Assembly (NCBI RefSeq): GCF_958295425.1
Contig: NC_081134.1
Span: 9,298,054-9,362,053, forward strand
Length of the DNA: 64,000 nt
Source: Solea solea
Lineage: Eukaryota; Chordata; Actinopteri; Pleuronectiformes; Soleidae
Reading direction: 5' to 3'
The notes under the pieces were generated by a model. It saw nothing but the letters and a program-made list of their open reading frames with translations, was not told the origin of the DNA and made no database searches. This document shows positions 50,201 through 58,252 of the stretch, piece by piece; the first letter of the stretch is position 1; every line of letters starts with the position of its first letter. The translations under genes and the position numbers were made by a program.

Positions 50201-53200
50201 TCATGGTAATCAAGTGATCAGCTTGGTAATAGCAACAGACAATGTGCATGGGACTTGTGATTGACATGATTACATGTGGAGGTACGACATTGATGTAATT
50301 CTCATTATAGAGCTATTATACGTATTTTACAGTGGAAATAACATGGAATTAATCTTAATATTTTCTCCTTATTTACACACTATTACCATTGTTTTTACCA
50401 AGTTGTGTATTGCATTAAAAATAATAGAAATAAGAAGGTATAACCATATATTATCACATCTCTATTACAAAATTACTACCATTCTATATACTGTAATGTG
50501 TTAGAAATAGATAGAGACAGACAGACAGACAGATATGCCACCACAGACAAGTCACTGCCATTAATTCCAGTTCAAATCTGTCTAACTCTAACACACACAC
50601 ACACACGCACTGGTTTTGGCTTCTTTATGGGGACACTATAACCCTAAAACCAGGTCTTAATCCTCAAAAAGCCCATTAAAGCTGTGTGGACCAGCCAATA
50701 ATGTCCTCACAGGCTCAAAATGTCCTCACAAAGATAGGTTTGCTTGCTACTAAATACATGTACACACACACTACACACTCTCTCTATCTCCACTCCTTCT
50801 TCTGGGACAAATTAGGTTTTCTAAATTGAGTTAAAAATCAATATGTGTATTCTTCATTCTAACAATAGCTCCCTGTTCTGTTACGGCTGACGGATCTTTG
50901 TTAAAGAAAGGAACTGGCTGAGTAGACTTGTTGAAAATGTTAGTATTATTTCGGTGATGTGTGTAAACAGCTGAGGAAATTGTAAATGTGTGAGTTTTGT
51001 TGTTGAAGCCACAGTCCACTGAAGCAGCATAAAACCGGACAAGCCTTTTCTCCTCGGCGAATGAAGATTATTTACAAAGTTATATTCTTAACGTGTCAGG
51101 TATTCATTGCATCAGTCACTGCCATTAAAATCTTTCCCTGGACCTCGACAAGGACAACTGAGGCTATTTTTGTTGTTCGTATCCAGAGGTTGTGCTGAAA
51201 GAAAGGCTGTCACTCTAATTGCTGTCAGAGGCCAGAGGAGAAGAGGAGGAAAGAGCGAGAAAGAGGGAAGAACAGAGTGGAGGGGGAACAATGAGGAAGC
51301 CAGTTCACAGTCAAACATTACTGGGGAAAAAGAGCTGAGCCTGAAATGTCAGAGGGAGAAGAAAGGCAAGGAGGTCAGAGTCAGACAGTTCCGACATAAA
51401 TCTCAAACAGTGACTATTTAAACTGCGGCTAGTAAAAACAACAGCAGCAGTAATGGTGCTGGAAGACACTGGACAATCACTCAACCGCTGCAACATAGGT
51501 GTTATTTTGATTTGAGAGGACATTTCTATTTCTTCTTTCAGTATAACGTTATTGTCCTATTATATGGGATCAAATAAGTCTGGAGTTAGTTTATCTTCTT
51601 AATCTTGACAGTTAAATACAAAATCCTGTCTTGGAATTCAATCTACTTAAAAATCAGTTTAGGGAAAACAATGTTTTATCTTTGTAGTAAATGAGAGGAA
51701 TTCACACACACACACACACACACACGTTTGCGCTTCATTTTTAGTGAGGACACTCATAGACATAACTAGAGCTGAAATGATTAATCGATGAATCGATTAT
51801 TAATTGATTACTAAATTAATCGACAAACTATTTTGATAATCGATGAATCGGTTTGAAGCTTTATTCATGAACACAACAAGATTTTCAATTGTTTAAACTT
51901 CTTAAATATGAATATTTTCTTCATTTCTTTGCTCTGGATAACAAAGAAATCATTAAAAGTCAATCATTTTGGTTTGTGGACAAAACAAGACATTTGAGAA
52001 CATCATCATTTCCAGGTTTGACAAACACGATCAACATTTTTTAAGGTTTTCTGATATTTTATGGACCAAACGATTAATCGATTAATATATAATAAATAAT
52101 CGACAGATTAATCGATTATGGAAATAATCGTTAGCTGCAGCTCTAGACATAACGCTTTCCCTAGCCCCTTACCCTAACCTTAACAATCACAACTAAGTGC
52201 CCAACCCTAATAATAAATAAAGTGATAATAACTTTGAGTTATACAGCGTCTTACAAAACCCAAGGCCACAGTATAAAGAAGAGAAAAAACAAATCAGAAC
52301 AAAAACACTAACAAACAAACGATCAGGTGGCAGAAACCTGCAGGAACAAGTGTTGTTTCAACACTGATTTATACGACTCCAGAGTTGGTGTCTGCTGAAT
52401 AGCCAGAGGGAGTGAGTTCCAAAAAGTTGGAGCAGCGACACTGAAAGCCCTGTTGCCAAAGTTTCGCCCGCAGGTGTGTGGGGAAGGAGGGGTTACCGAG
52501 GTCAGCAGAGGCTCACCCAAGCCTAAAACCAGGTCTTAACCCCCCAAAAACCCTGTAAAGGTGTGAGGACCAACCACAATGTCTTCACTCCACATGGTTG
52601 ATATGATTTTTGGTCCTCACAAAGCCACAAATACAAGAACACAAACATCATCAAACATCCATTCATTTGGACAACCTACTCACGGCCTTATCCCTGACCT
52701 TAACCAAACCACAATTCAAATCTTAGCCTTAAACTTAACTTAAGTTCCTCAGAAATTAGGTTCTGCCTCATTAGGACCAGGCTTTGGTCTCTAGGAGGCC
52801 TCATGGAGGCCACAGAGTACATTACAGGTTATCAAATCATAGCATAAGAGAAGACATGTCCAGCTCAATTTGACTGCAGTCACTGTGAAGAACAACACGT
52901 GAACCCTGCAGTGCGGATTATCGAGTGATGAATGAATGTTGTGTCTTTTTCCACATCCACAGCAGCTCCTTACTTCTATATTATTATCTTCCCTTTGAGC
53001 ACAAAGTTACCATTTGTCTCTTCCACAAAGTAGGCTGAGCCAATGTGTTGTGTCTTGGAGGATCTCCCAAACTGTTTTGAAGATCAGATTAAAAATGAGC
53101 CGGACCTCTGTAAAATACAGTGAGAGAGAGCAGACTAGGAGGTTAAACTCAAAAAGCAACAAGACAAAATAATAAGTAAGACCCTGAGAGATGGAACGTA

Positions 53201-56200
53201 AGAAAGAAATACAATAGGGAAAGCTGTGTGCGATTCTGTCTGATCTAGTTCAGCACACAAAGCCCTCCACTATCCATTCAGTTTGGATCACACCACACTC
53301 AAATCAAACAGTGTAGCTGTGGAAGCTCAGGCAGAAGTCGGCACTAAGCCCAAAGCTGAAATTTTATATTGGCAGAAATGCTCACAGTACCGCTCGCTCT
53401 CTCTCTCAGAAATAAAATACATTCTGGCAGTCAGTTAGAATTAGTGTAAAGCCACAAATGAACAAAAAGAGAGTAACTTTTGCGCTGGTTAAAAGCGACT
53501 CCACTGATCAGAACATTAAGGCAGGGATCAGCCACATTTATCTGCTTGCCTTTTCTTCTTTGTTCTTTAATTCTGTGATGAATTTCACTTCATTTTGCCG
53601 CTCGGGCTACGTCTAAAACTGAATCATTGCAATATTGCAACTCCATGCAGTATTTTAACATTTTCATCGTAACATGCTGCAGTCAAATCAGCTTCCATAA
53701 TGTTTTACACATTGGTTACAAGTTTACTGTGCACCCGGTGATTCATCTCCAGAGGACGTCGTGTGACTGTCGGCTCTCTCATGTCTATCTTTAGCAGCGA
53801 CTCGCTCACGTTCATGTGATCACATGAAGTTCAGCCGGCAGAGATCACAGAAGGAATATGATGCAAATTCAGCCGAGGAATGGCTTTGCCCTTTCATGGT
53901 GATATTAGGGGAAGAACAGAGCTGTACACCACGTCTCTGTAGAAAAGTTTGAATGAGTTTTATTAAATGTATAGTTTATTATTTATTATATTTATTATTA
54001 TTACAGGTTCATGTCAGGTAAAGTAAATGAGGGGAGGAAGGTACATTCTATTTTTTAATTATCTGGTATGTGATGGTGCTACCTGACTACAGGCCATTCT
54101 GTGAATGAGCTCGGCTAATTCCAAGAGCCTAGACCTTTTAGTAATCATTTTAGGGTTAGAAAATATTCATCCCTCCATCTTCTACCGCTTTATCCTCCAC
54201 ATGAGGGTCACGGGGGGGAGCTGTGCCAATCTCAGCTGACACACAGAGACAAACAAACATCCACTCTCACCTACGTCAATTTAGAGTGCCCAATTTGCCT
54301 TATCCCCAAATCTGCATGTTTTTGGACTGTGGGAGGAAACCTGAGAACCCGGAGAAAACCCAACGTGCACACACAGGGAGAACATGCAAACTCCATGCAG
54401 AAAGACCCTCGTTCCAACCCGGTCGCACCCAGGTCGTGCTAACCACTGCACCAACCACCCGTGTGGCCCGGGTTAGAAAATAATTAAATGCCTAAATAAA
54501 TCAATGAGTGGTTGTCGAGATAAAATCGTACAATAGCCAGACTGACAGAACGACATATCAACGGACGGATTATGATCTGCAGAGCCAGATTCAAAGCACA
54601 AACACACACTTACCATTGCGGTCTATGGCGAATGGCGTCCCTGCTGTGACAATTTCATAGTTGCAGATCTGGCTGTATTGTGGTGAGCAGTCCTGGTCCC
54701 ACGCTTCAACCTGTAGTGAAACAATACAACTTAGCTACACAGACAACACTACAAACTAATGGATCTGTTTAACAAAATCAACATTTTTTTTTGTGTTATA
54801 ATTAACTCTTAAAAATGATTAACGCATGTGTAAATGATAAAGTCAACTGAAGTTGAGCCCAGACACGAGCAAAGAGAAAGATCGTCTTGGATAATAATGA
54901 CGGTAAATATTCAATTAAACTGAATGTGCATTCACTGTGAATCATTTTAATAGCATACCTGCATTATGCTGTCATAGATCTTGCCTTCTGTCACCGACGC
55001 CTTGTAGAGTGACTCCCGAAACACAGGGGAGAACTCGTTGACGTCATCTATCTGGATGTGAACCACGGCCCTGAATGGAGGAGGGAAGAAGATGGTAGAG
55101 AGTACAGTAAGGAAAGGACACGTGGAGACGGTTAATGAAGAAAGAGGGATGCAAAGATAATGGGAAAGCAGATGGATGAAGGAAACGGGAGAGATGGAGA
55201 AATCTCATTAGAGATGACGGACTTTAATTAAGACCTACAGCATCTTTGGGTTTAATTTAGCTAGAGCAGTTATTTAAGGCAGAGGAGAGAAGAGAGAGAA
55301 CAATTCCTGCGCCTACAGTGAAAATAAGTCAGGAAAACACAAAAGCAAAAACTTGGGAAAGCACTTAAAGGGCACAAACCCCTGACACTTTTCATCCTAA
55401 TATGTCCTTCACTTTTTGAGTTATAAGTCTCAAAACAACAAACAGAGACAAATGCGGTTATAAACATAAACTCCTCGCGGAGGTAACACGGTCGTGTCTA
55501 TTGGTATTTCACTGGGATTGGATTTCCATCTCTGCCGACAAATCTTTTATTTAACACTGACCCGGTTTCCAGTTTTAACTGAATTAAAGATCTGGTGTTT
55601 CCGTGTACTGCTGTCACTTTTCACTCTTCCTCCTTTTTTACGACGCAAAAACACGCACTTGAGGCGCTCTAAAAGCATTTTGTGTGCCAAACTATGCAAA
55701 TGAAGCAATAACTCAGACGTGTCCTGAGGTTTTTCTTCACCGGTGACCTTCTCTGACAGCAACTAACAGAGTATCTGAGGACGTACATCTGGTTAATTAA
55801 TGACATTAACTTAATGAGGCCTATTTAGAATGTCATGCAGCGATAATGACACAAAAACACACACACGTTCACACACCGCGTGGCATTTATCTGCAACAGG
55901 AGACATTAATCACAGATCCCTGAGCTGATAATATAGTACCAAGTCTACAGCTGCTTATTTTAGCAGTTCCTTGTCTCCGAAGGATCTACAGGTTTGAGTT
56001 GCTGCCGTCCACACAGCTCTGCCTGTCTGTCTGTCACTCTCATTCACTTTGCACCAACACACACACACAAGGACACGCATGGTATTGATGGGTCATTAGG
56101 GGGACGGATCCAGAGACGACAGCTGTAAATCTAACAGTGCTGCTTCTGCTTCACTGCTGAGAAAAAAAGTCGAGAAAGAAAAACGGAAAAGACGAGATCG

Positions 56201-57225
56201 AATTACAAAAACTATTTTTCAAAGGAAGCGCAGGAGTGCGTTGTTATTTTTTGTTTGGTTTTTGCATCTAAGTTAATTTAAAGTTCGGGAATAGAATGAT
56301 AAAACCAATGCACATAAATCTGCAGACGTACATATTCATGATCTGCACTTGTTTTTCGTTTCTCTCTTTTTCTTTTTCATTGATTTAGTTAGAAAGTCTT
56401 AAATAAAACAAACATTAAACGAATAACAAATATACTACACTTCAGTGATGAGGCTCAGCTTGAAACCACTTCTACTATTTGCTGGTACATTTGAAAAATA
56501 CTTTATTTTGTGTTAAAAAAAAATAATGACTCATTGGTGCAGGTTTCTTTGTGACCTTGATTTGTCCTATTTCCACCTGCTGCAAAACCAAATAATTAAT
56601 TGACAAATGAATCTGTGTGACAGTTTAAATGGAGGGTCCCTGACATTATATTTATTACTTGGGGCTTTTTTTAGACTGTGTATCTGACAAACTGAAATAT
56701 CATAGTGATAAATTTGTCTTAGCTTCATTTAAATTTTGCAGATCATTGACTGAAGACCTGTCACGGGTGAACCCCGCCTCTCATCTTATGTCAGCTGGGA
56801 TTGGCACCTGCGCCCACCCCCCCCATGACCCTCACGTGGCGGACAAAGTGTTAAAAGAAACATGAAAGTTCAACATAATTTCTTTGACAATAAAACAGTT
56901 TGAGTGGAAGCCGTAGGTCCTTGTTAGGGCAGTTGGAGAAAGTGTAAAAGTGTGCCTGATCGACCACCTTCATCGATACTATGGATTAAAGTAAACACAG
57001 ACACAAACAAATAAACACACTTGACTCACTTGTGTGATTTCTTCCAGTCCGCCCCGCTGGGTCCGGCCCCACAATCGTATGCCTGGATAATGAACGTGTA
57101 CTCTTTCTGGCTCTCACAGTCCACAGGGCTACTGGCCCTCAGGACTCCCTCTCCTGATGTGCTATTCAAAACCACCGCCTCGAAGGGAGCATCCTGACCA
57201 TGGATCTTAAAGGCACAAATCTCCC
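23931..57225 (-). CDS. clstn2: Calsyntenin-2 gene, 16 coding exons (5' exons outside window)
   Basis: Calsyntenins are neuronal type I membrane proteins of the cadherin superfamily. They act at postsynaptic membranes as synaptic organisers and in kinesin-linked vesicle transport. Sixteen - strand exons join in frame through GT-AG introns to give about 871 residues plus stop, against about 955 for the human protein as I recall it. In order they encode cadherin repeats 1-2 (AYDCG motifs, DDVNEFSP linker), a laminin-G/LNS-like domain ([40 protein letters not shown]), a membrane-proximal region ([16 protein letters not shown]), one transmembrane helix ([20 protein letters not shown]) and an acidic tail ending [32 protein letters not shown] and HFNPAQS fit CLSTN2 rather than CLSTN1 or CLSTN3. 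Which fish paralogue (2a or 2b) is not decided. The signal-peptide and first-cadherin exons were not found up to 64000. The exons span only about 33 kb, far more compact than the mammalian gene. Confidence 0.92.
24223..24413 (-). CDS. clstn2: clstn2 window exon 15: transmembrane helix
   Basis: 191 bp, entering with two bases of a split Gly codon and leaving at phase 0 (GAG|GTAATT). It encodes the single transmembrane helix, the stop-transfer segment [13 protein letters not shown], an acidic stretch and [16 protein letters not shown], the first W-acidic motif plus the NPME segment conserved in calsyntenin tails. Confidence 0.95.
25030..25150 (-). CDS. clstn2: clstn2 window exon 14: membrane-proximal ectodomain
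   Basis: 121 bp, phase 0 in and one base out. It encodes [20 protein letters not shown] and a His/Pro-rich stretch. [11 protein letters not shown] is a calsyntenin hallmark just before the membrane, in the region where family members are shed. The donor is GTATGT. Confidence 0.92.
25243..25370 (+). mobile_element. SINE middle fragment
   Basis: GTGTGCATGTTCTCCCCGTG, GGGTTTTCTCCGGGTCCTCC and CAGTCCAAAAACATGCAGAT match the body of the SINE at 54165-54469, in sense on the + strand. Confidence 0.75.
25674..25819 (-). CDS. clstn2: clstn2 window exon 13
   Basis: 146 bp, two bases in and phase 0 out (GAG|GTCAGT). It encodes [20 protein letters not shown] and [16 protein letters not shown], one of the most conserved calsyntenin segments. 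The acceptor is TTGCAAG. Confidence 0.95.
26575..26742 (-). CDS. clstn2: clstn2 window exon 12
   Basis: 168 bp, a multiple of three with the same phase at both ends. It encodes [20 protein letters not shown] and [13 protein letters not shown], including an N-glycosylation site (NST). DATNST plus SIYG is the best CLSTN2-type marker in the gene. Confidence 0.93.
26851..27056 (-). CDS. clstn2: clstn2 window exon 11
   Basis: 206 bp. It encodes [40 protein letters not shown] and then [18 protein letters not shown]. The donor is G|GTGAGA. The linker after ITSTV is Gly-rich and appears shorter than in mammals. Confidence 0.93.
27130..27172. repeat. TA-rich palindrome
   Basis: ATATATATGTGTATATATAT is followed by its near inverted copy with ACACATATATATACATG, giving a potential cruciform just upstream of window exon 11 on the - strand. 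Confidence 0.8.
28055..28345 (+). repeat. CA-flanked repeat, family 2
   Basis: CACA runs at both ends enclose CTTGACTTCCATT-like sequence, CTAACC/TTAACC-rich sequence and GGTTCTGCCTCATTAGGACC, then TACTGGTCCTGACAAGGTCA. Related copies are at about 52640-52805 and, inverted, at 61360-61630. Confidence 0.65.
28465..28510 (+). repeat. LINE-like 3' tail fragment
   Basis: TTCCCAGTTTGGTATCAATA followed by AAGTACATCTATCTAAC is a typical fish non-LTR 3' tail with a CTAT-type end. Confidence 0.45.
28511..30045. other. clstn2 intron interior, nothing recognised
   Basis: AT-rich intron with only a short poly-T/poly-A context and small TA runs. No exon, RNA gene or assignable repeat was seen. Confidence 0.5.
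30046..30194 (-). CDS. clstn2: clstn2 window exon 10
   Basis: 149 bp, phase 0 in and two bases out (CA|GTGAGT). It encodes [20 protein letters not shown] and [20 protein letters not shown], a conserved calsyntenin block after the LNS-like domain. Confidence 0.95.
30468..30634 (-). CDS. clstn2: clstn2 window exon 9: end of LNS-like domain
   Basis: 167 bp, two bases in and phase 0 out (AAG|GTGTGT). It encodes [20 protein letters not shown] and [19 protein letters not shown]. The acceptor ATTAG lies only 30 bp from a long pentanucleotide repeat that supplies its pyrimidine-rich upstream sequence. Confidence 0.94.
30664..30812. repeat. Compound pentanucleotide array (AAGAG)n(AAGAC)n(AAGAG)n
   Basis: About eleven AAGAG units, fourteen AAGAC units and four AAGAG units in one uninterrupted array. 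On the clstn2 strand it is (CTCTT)n/(GTCTT)n and ends 30 bp upstream of the exon at 30468-30634. Confidence 0.97.
32437..32499. repeat. (CA)n microsatellite
   Basis: About 30 CA units with three CG interruptions, inside a clstn2 intron. Confidence 0.97.
33880..34225 (+). mobile_element. Decayed non-LTR retrotransposon 3' part
   Basis: Segments such as GCATCTGGACATCTAAGGTA, CTGGGAGGAAACCTAGAACT, AAGAGCTGGATAGTGTTGTG and GAGCTCAGATAAGTGGAAGA followed by ATGGATGGATG resemble the 3' end of common fish LINEs. In those, the reverse-transcriptase 3' region ends with a 'CTCGGATAAGCGGAAG' and ATGG tail. There is no open frame, so this is an old fragment. Confidence 0.5.
34994..35156 (-). CDS. clstn2: clstn2 window exon 8: LNS-like domain
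   Basis: 163 bp, phase 0 in and one base out (G|GTCAGT). It encodes [40 protein letters not shown] and [10 protein letters not shown]. The EWHYYVxNVEFPxVTLxVDG pattern is the core of the laminin-G fold. Confidence 0.95.
35562..35930 (+). repeat. CA-flanked repeat, family 1 (uninterrupted copy)
   Basis: CA runs at both ends enclose ACTGGTTTTGCATTCTTTGT, ACTCATAGACATAACACATT, CCCTAGCCCCTTATCC, TAACC-rich sequence, AAGCCTCAAAAAGCC and AATGTCCTCACAAAGATAGA. The right flank is (GC)5 followed by about 27 AC units. It is the uninterrupted counterpart of the copy at 51704-52645. Confidence 0.75.
36255..36480 (+). mobile_element. SINE-like dispersed repeat
   Basis: A B-box-like GGTTCAATTCCCAG near 36303 is followed by CCCCAGGGGGCGAGACACTT, AACCCCCCAAGTTAAGC, GTGAATGGATATGAAAG, then GACTAGAGAAGCTCTATATA and GAGCATTTACATGAC. 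A diverged 3' part of the same repeat is at 4498-4585. Confidence 0.55.
37650..38370. repeat. Family-1-like CA-associated repeat with internal insertion
   Basis: The left part (TTCCTAGTCCCTTACCCTAA, CTAACCCTAACCC) and the right part (AAAATGTCCTATGG, GTGGTCCTCACAAAGATGCA) resemble family 1. The middle holds the 71-bp tandem repeat at 37729-37978 and about 250 bp of unassigned sequence. Confidence 0.45.
37729..37978. repeat. 71-bp tandem repeat, about two full units plus a remnant
   Basis: GTTCTCTAAAGGTTGTATGA (37731) and GTTCTCTAAAGGTTGCATAA (37802) start two units 71 bp apart. Each continues with AAAGTAACG and TTCTGGGAA. The later part (AACGTTCCCAGAAGGTTCTT...GTTAGCTGGG) resembles a common fish 'AACGTTCC' dispersed repeat. 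Confidence 0.75.
38375..38420. repeat. (GA)n-rich tract
   Basis: An imperfect GAGA/GAGC run ending in GGGGGGAGGGGGG. Confidence 0.85.
40098..40335. repeat. Diverged tandem duplication, period about 157 bp
   Basis: ATAGCATAGGAT...AATCAATGCTGGGCT...AGAATTCAGTGTGCA at 40098-40180 is repeated as TAACATAGGATC...AATCAGTGCTAGCCT...GGGATTCAGTGTGCA at 40253-40335. Confidence 0.6.
41104..42113 (-). mobile_element. DNA transposon remnant, about 1 kb, with terminal inverted repeats of about 75 bp
   Basis: The left end (41104-41180) reads CAGACATGACAAGGGG, then an A run, TTTCGTGGCCACAAAAT and GTGCACGAAATACTAAT. The inverted right end (42113 down to about 42037) reads CAGACATGGCATGGGG, AAATTGTGGCCACGAAATT and GTGCACGAAATACTAAT. 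Inside, a - strand frame at 41986-41882 reads [20 protein letters not shown] and resembles the N-terminal helical part of transposase-like proteins in fish genomes. It stops after 34 codons. The interior also has a duplicated stretch (41398 and 41545, ATATAAAAGCAT...CTGxGTGGTG). No target duplication was identified, so the superfamily is not assigned. Confidence 0.7.
43563..43593. repeat. (CAGA)n microsatellite
   Basis: About eight CAGA units. Confidence 0.95.
43600..43812 (+). repeat. CA-associated repeat, family 3
   Basis: TAACCCTAACTAACTAACC-type sequence, CTTATGGGGACGTGCTTTTT, GTCCCCATACTGTGACTG and GAGTAATACCTGGAACACAC lead into a CA run. The layout is related to families 1 and 2 but the core differs. 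It ends only a few bases before the donor of window exon 7. Confidence 0.55.
43819..43940 (-). CDS. clstn2: clstn2 window exon 7: LNS-like domain
   Basis: 122 bp, two bases in and phase 0 out (CAG|GTGAGC). It encodes [20 protein letters not shown] and [12 protein letters not shown], strongly conserved in calsyntenins. A short CA run lies just outside the donor. Confidence 0.95.
45451..45708 (-). CDS. clstn2: clstn2 window exon 6: LNS-like domain
   Basis: 258 bp, a multiple of three with matching phases. It encodes [20 protein letters not shown], the [14 protein letters not shown] segment, [14 protein letters not shown] and [12 protein letters not shown]-glycosylation motifs NWT and NLT are present. 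Confidence 0.94.
45975..46148 (+). mobile_element. Non-LTR retrotransposon 3' tail with (TTATC)n
   Basis: TTTCCCCACTGCGGGACAAA followed by TAAAGGACTATTC and four TTATC units is a classic fish LINE 3' end. The + orientation is opposite to clstn2. Confidence 0.65.
46746..46931 (-). CDS. clstn2: clstn2 window exon 5: cadherin-LNS linker and LNS start
   Basis: 186 bp, a multiple of three with matching phases. It encodes [20 protein letters not shown] and [20 protein letters not shown]. The donor is G|GTGAGG. The acceptor (TTGAATCCGTAAAG) has an unusually poor polypyrimidine tract, but it restores the frame exactly. Confidence 0.92.
47192..47294. repeat. (GGAT)n-(GATA)n two-motif microsatellite
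   Basis: Sixteen or more GGAT units switch abruptly near 47258 to about nine GATA units, 103 bp in all, in a clstn2 intron. Confidence 0.97.
47300..49290. other. clstn2 intron interior, nothing recognised
   Basis: AT-rich sequence with a GAGG-rich patch near 48690-48770. I see no exon, RNA gene or repeat that I can name. Confidence 0.5.
49297..49313. repeat. Poly-C run, 17 bp
   Basis: Seventeen C in a row; on the gene strand a poly-G run. Confidence 0.9.
49815..49838. repeat. Poly-A run (poly-T on gene strand) beside a splice donor
   Basis: Twenty-four A on +. On the clstn2 strand this is T24 starting at intron position +10 after the donor of the exon at 49848-49997. Confidence 0.95.
49848..49997 (-). 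CDS. clstn2: clstn2 window exon 4: cadherin 2 end
   Basis: 150 bp, a multiple of three with matching phases. It encodes [40 protein letters not shown] and KPVCKPGWQ. The donor GTCAGA is followed after nine intronic bases by a run of 24 T. Confidence 0.95.
50588..50775 (+). repeat. CA-flanked repeat, family 1 (short copy)
   Basis: A CA run, ACTGGTTTTGGCTTCTTTAT, GGGGACAC, CTAAAACCAGGTCTTAATCC, TCAAAAAGCCCATTAAAGC and AAAATGTCCTCACAAAGATA, then a CA run. The central CTAACC portion is deleted relative to 35562-35930. Confidence 0.75.
51767..52145 (+). mobile_element. hAT-type miniature transposon, 379 bp, with perfect 8-bp target duplication
   Basis: It starts TAGAGCTGAAATGATTAATC and ends with the inverted counterpart GTTAGCTGCAGCTCTA. 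GACATAAC is duplicated exactly at 51759-51766 and 52146-52153. The subterminal regions are dense in ATCGATT/AATCGAT palindromes. No open frame is present. A shorter sibling in the opposite orientation is at 297-511. Confidence 0.9.
52209..52527 (-). mobile_element. 5'-truncated LINE (L2/CR1-like) 3' end
   Basis: The - strand frame includes [35 protein letters not shown] and LKQHLF, which match the C-terminal end of fish L2-type reverse-transcriptase polyproteins ([15 protein letters not shown]). A short 3'UTR reading GCTGTATAACTCAAAGTTAT follows and ends in a TTTATTATTA tail. Only about 60 residues of coding remain. Confidence 0.8.
54165..54469 (-). mobile_element. Full-length tRNA-derived SINE with 12-13 bp target duplication
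   Basis: On the - strand the element starts GGGCCACACGGGTGGTTGG, with an A-box-like TTGGTGCAGTGG and a degraded B-box (GGTTGGAACGAGG). It passes through GTTTGCATGTTCTCCCTGTG, CAGTCCAAAAACATGCAGAT and CACTCTAAATTGACGTAGGT, and ends with GGATAAAGCGGTAGAAGATG and a GGAGGGATGAAT tail. GGGTTAGAAAAT flanks it exactly at 54153-54164 and 54470-54481, with one more A possible. A duplication of this length is expected for LINE-assisted target-primed insertion. Fragments of the same family occur at 13980, 18765, 20245, 21610, 25243, 56770 and 58600. Confidence 0.88.
54614..54710 (-). CDS. clstn2: clstn2 window exon 3: cadherin 2
   Basis: 97 bp, phase 0 in and one base out (G|GTAAGT). It encodes [20 protein letters not shown] and [12 protein letters not shown], a cadherin-fold segment with the calsyntenin DCSPQxSQIC signature. 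Confidence 0.95.
54959..55070 (-). CDS. clstn2: clstn2 window exon 2: junction of cadherins 1 and 2
   Basis: 112 bp, one base in and phase 0 out (CAG|GTATGC). It encodes [20 protein letters not shown] and [25 protein letters not shown] is the calcium-binding inter-repeat linker. Confidence 0.95.
55080..57015. other. clstn2: clstn2 intron between window exons 1 and 2
   Basis: AT-rich intron. It contains a SINE fragment near 56770-56855 and a short CA run near 56060. Nothing else was recognised. Confidence 0.6.
56770..56855 (+). mobile_element. SINE 3' fragment
   Basis: AACCCCGCCTCTCATCTTAT, GTCAGCTGGGATTGGCACCT and ATGACCCTCACGTGGCGGAC match the 3' portion of the 54165-54469 SINE, sense on +. 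Confidence 0.65.
57030..57225 (-). CDS. clstn2: clstn2 window exon 1: cadherin 1
   Basis: 196 bp, entering two bases into a Gly codon and leaving after AA of a Lys codon (AA|GTGAGT). It encodes [40 protein letters not shown] and [14 protein letters not shown], the bulk of the first cadherin repeat. An N-glycosylation motif (NST) is present. One or more upstream exons encode the signal peptide and the first strand of this repeat. Confidence 0.95.
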
Positions 57226-58217
57226 CTGAAAACACACAAAGAAAGGAAGGTAAGTGGGATTTGGAACTCTAAGGAAAATAGTGAGAATGTGACATCAAAA
57301 CACACATATACACACACATATAGATAGACAGTTGTTCTGTTGATGTGAGCTTATAGTAGTGATGTAATTGCAACTATTTAACACACAGACCCAAACTGGA
57401 GCCTGATGCAGTTGATAATATACAAGCGTGTATAAGCGACACTGACACTTACAGCTGTAACCATGGTCACAGATACATGCAGGGTCTTTAAAGTGATACA
57501 AAGGGCTTTACATTCTTCACAATCAAACCTATAAAATAACTCGAGAGAGAATGCATGGGTTGCAAGGCAGAGAAAAGACAGAAATATAGCAGATAACACA
57601 ATGAAAGCGGACTATCATTTTAAAATAACATGTTATATGGCTGTTTCTGTAATGAGGCTGCTGCACACACAGCTGAGTGCAGGGAGAGACACCAAAGAGT
57701 GTGAGTAAATGTGAGTAAGACAGAAGAGCAGCAACATAATATTGAGTTTACACAGAATTCTCTATGCAATTCTAATGGCCTTGATGGCTCTTTAGTTTGG
57801 CCTGTTTTCTTTTGGTTAAATTAAGTGTATGATACTGTAAGTGTATACAAGTTCCCTATTTTTAAACTTTAAGACATTACACAACAGTTTCACAAATAAA
57901 ATATGCTTCCTTTGTGATAATTTTATATTAATCATGTGATTTTACATTTAAACATCAGCTTATGTTCAGGTTGTACGTCAGTTATTTAACTATGTCACTC
58001 GGATTCGGACTATAGAAACTGAAGACTGGACAACAGCAATGACATTACATTCACACCATTGTCGCATGAGTTCATCCAATGCTGATTAATTTGTTTGGTT
58101 CGCTTCTTACAACTGTACAAGGGTAATAAAATATGAATTCATTAATTAGTCCCAAAACGTTTGAATTTCCCAGTATCTTTTATTGGCGATTATAATGTAA
58201 TAACTGTTGGAAAATCT

Positions 58218-58252
58218 AATGTAATGTAATGTTATGTAATGTAATGTAAGGG
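58218..58252 (+). repeat. (TAATG)n-type tandem run
   Basis: TAATGTAATGTAATGTTATG and a continuing TAATG series. It resembles the tail of the 5392-5545 SINE, but no SINE body is attached. Confidence 0.7.

Larger units (their letters stand above)
51704..52645 (+). repeat. CA-flanked repeat, family 1, split by two insertions
   Basis: The pieces are 51704-51766 (CA run to CACTCATAGACATAAC), 52146-52208 (GACATAACGCTTTCCCTAGC to CCCAACCCTAA) and 52528-52645 (AAGCCTAAAACCAGGTCTTA to GGTCCTCACAAAGCC). They join into one family-1 copy when the hAT element (51767-52145) and the LINE fragment (52209-52527) are left out. Confidence 0.7.

Noticed and set aside
23931..57225. Assignment of the calsyntenin to clstn1 or clstn3
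   Set aside because: [28 protein letters not shown] and the neighbouring spsb4 all favour clstn2. A formal tree would settle it.
57378..57599. - strand frame beginning MLSAIFLSFLCLATHAFS that looks like a signal peptide upstream of clstn2
   Set aside because: It does not lead into the known first segment of calsyntenins, is not in splice-compatible context with the exon at 57030-57225, and lies only 150 bp away. Probably a chance hydrophobic frame.
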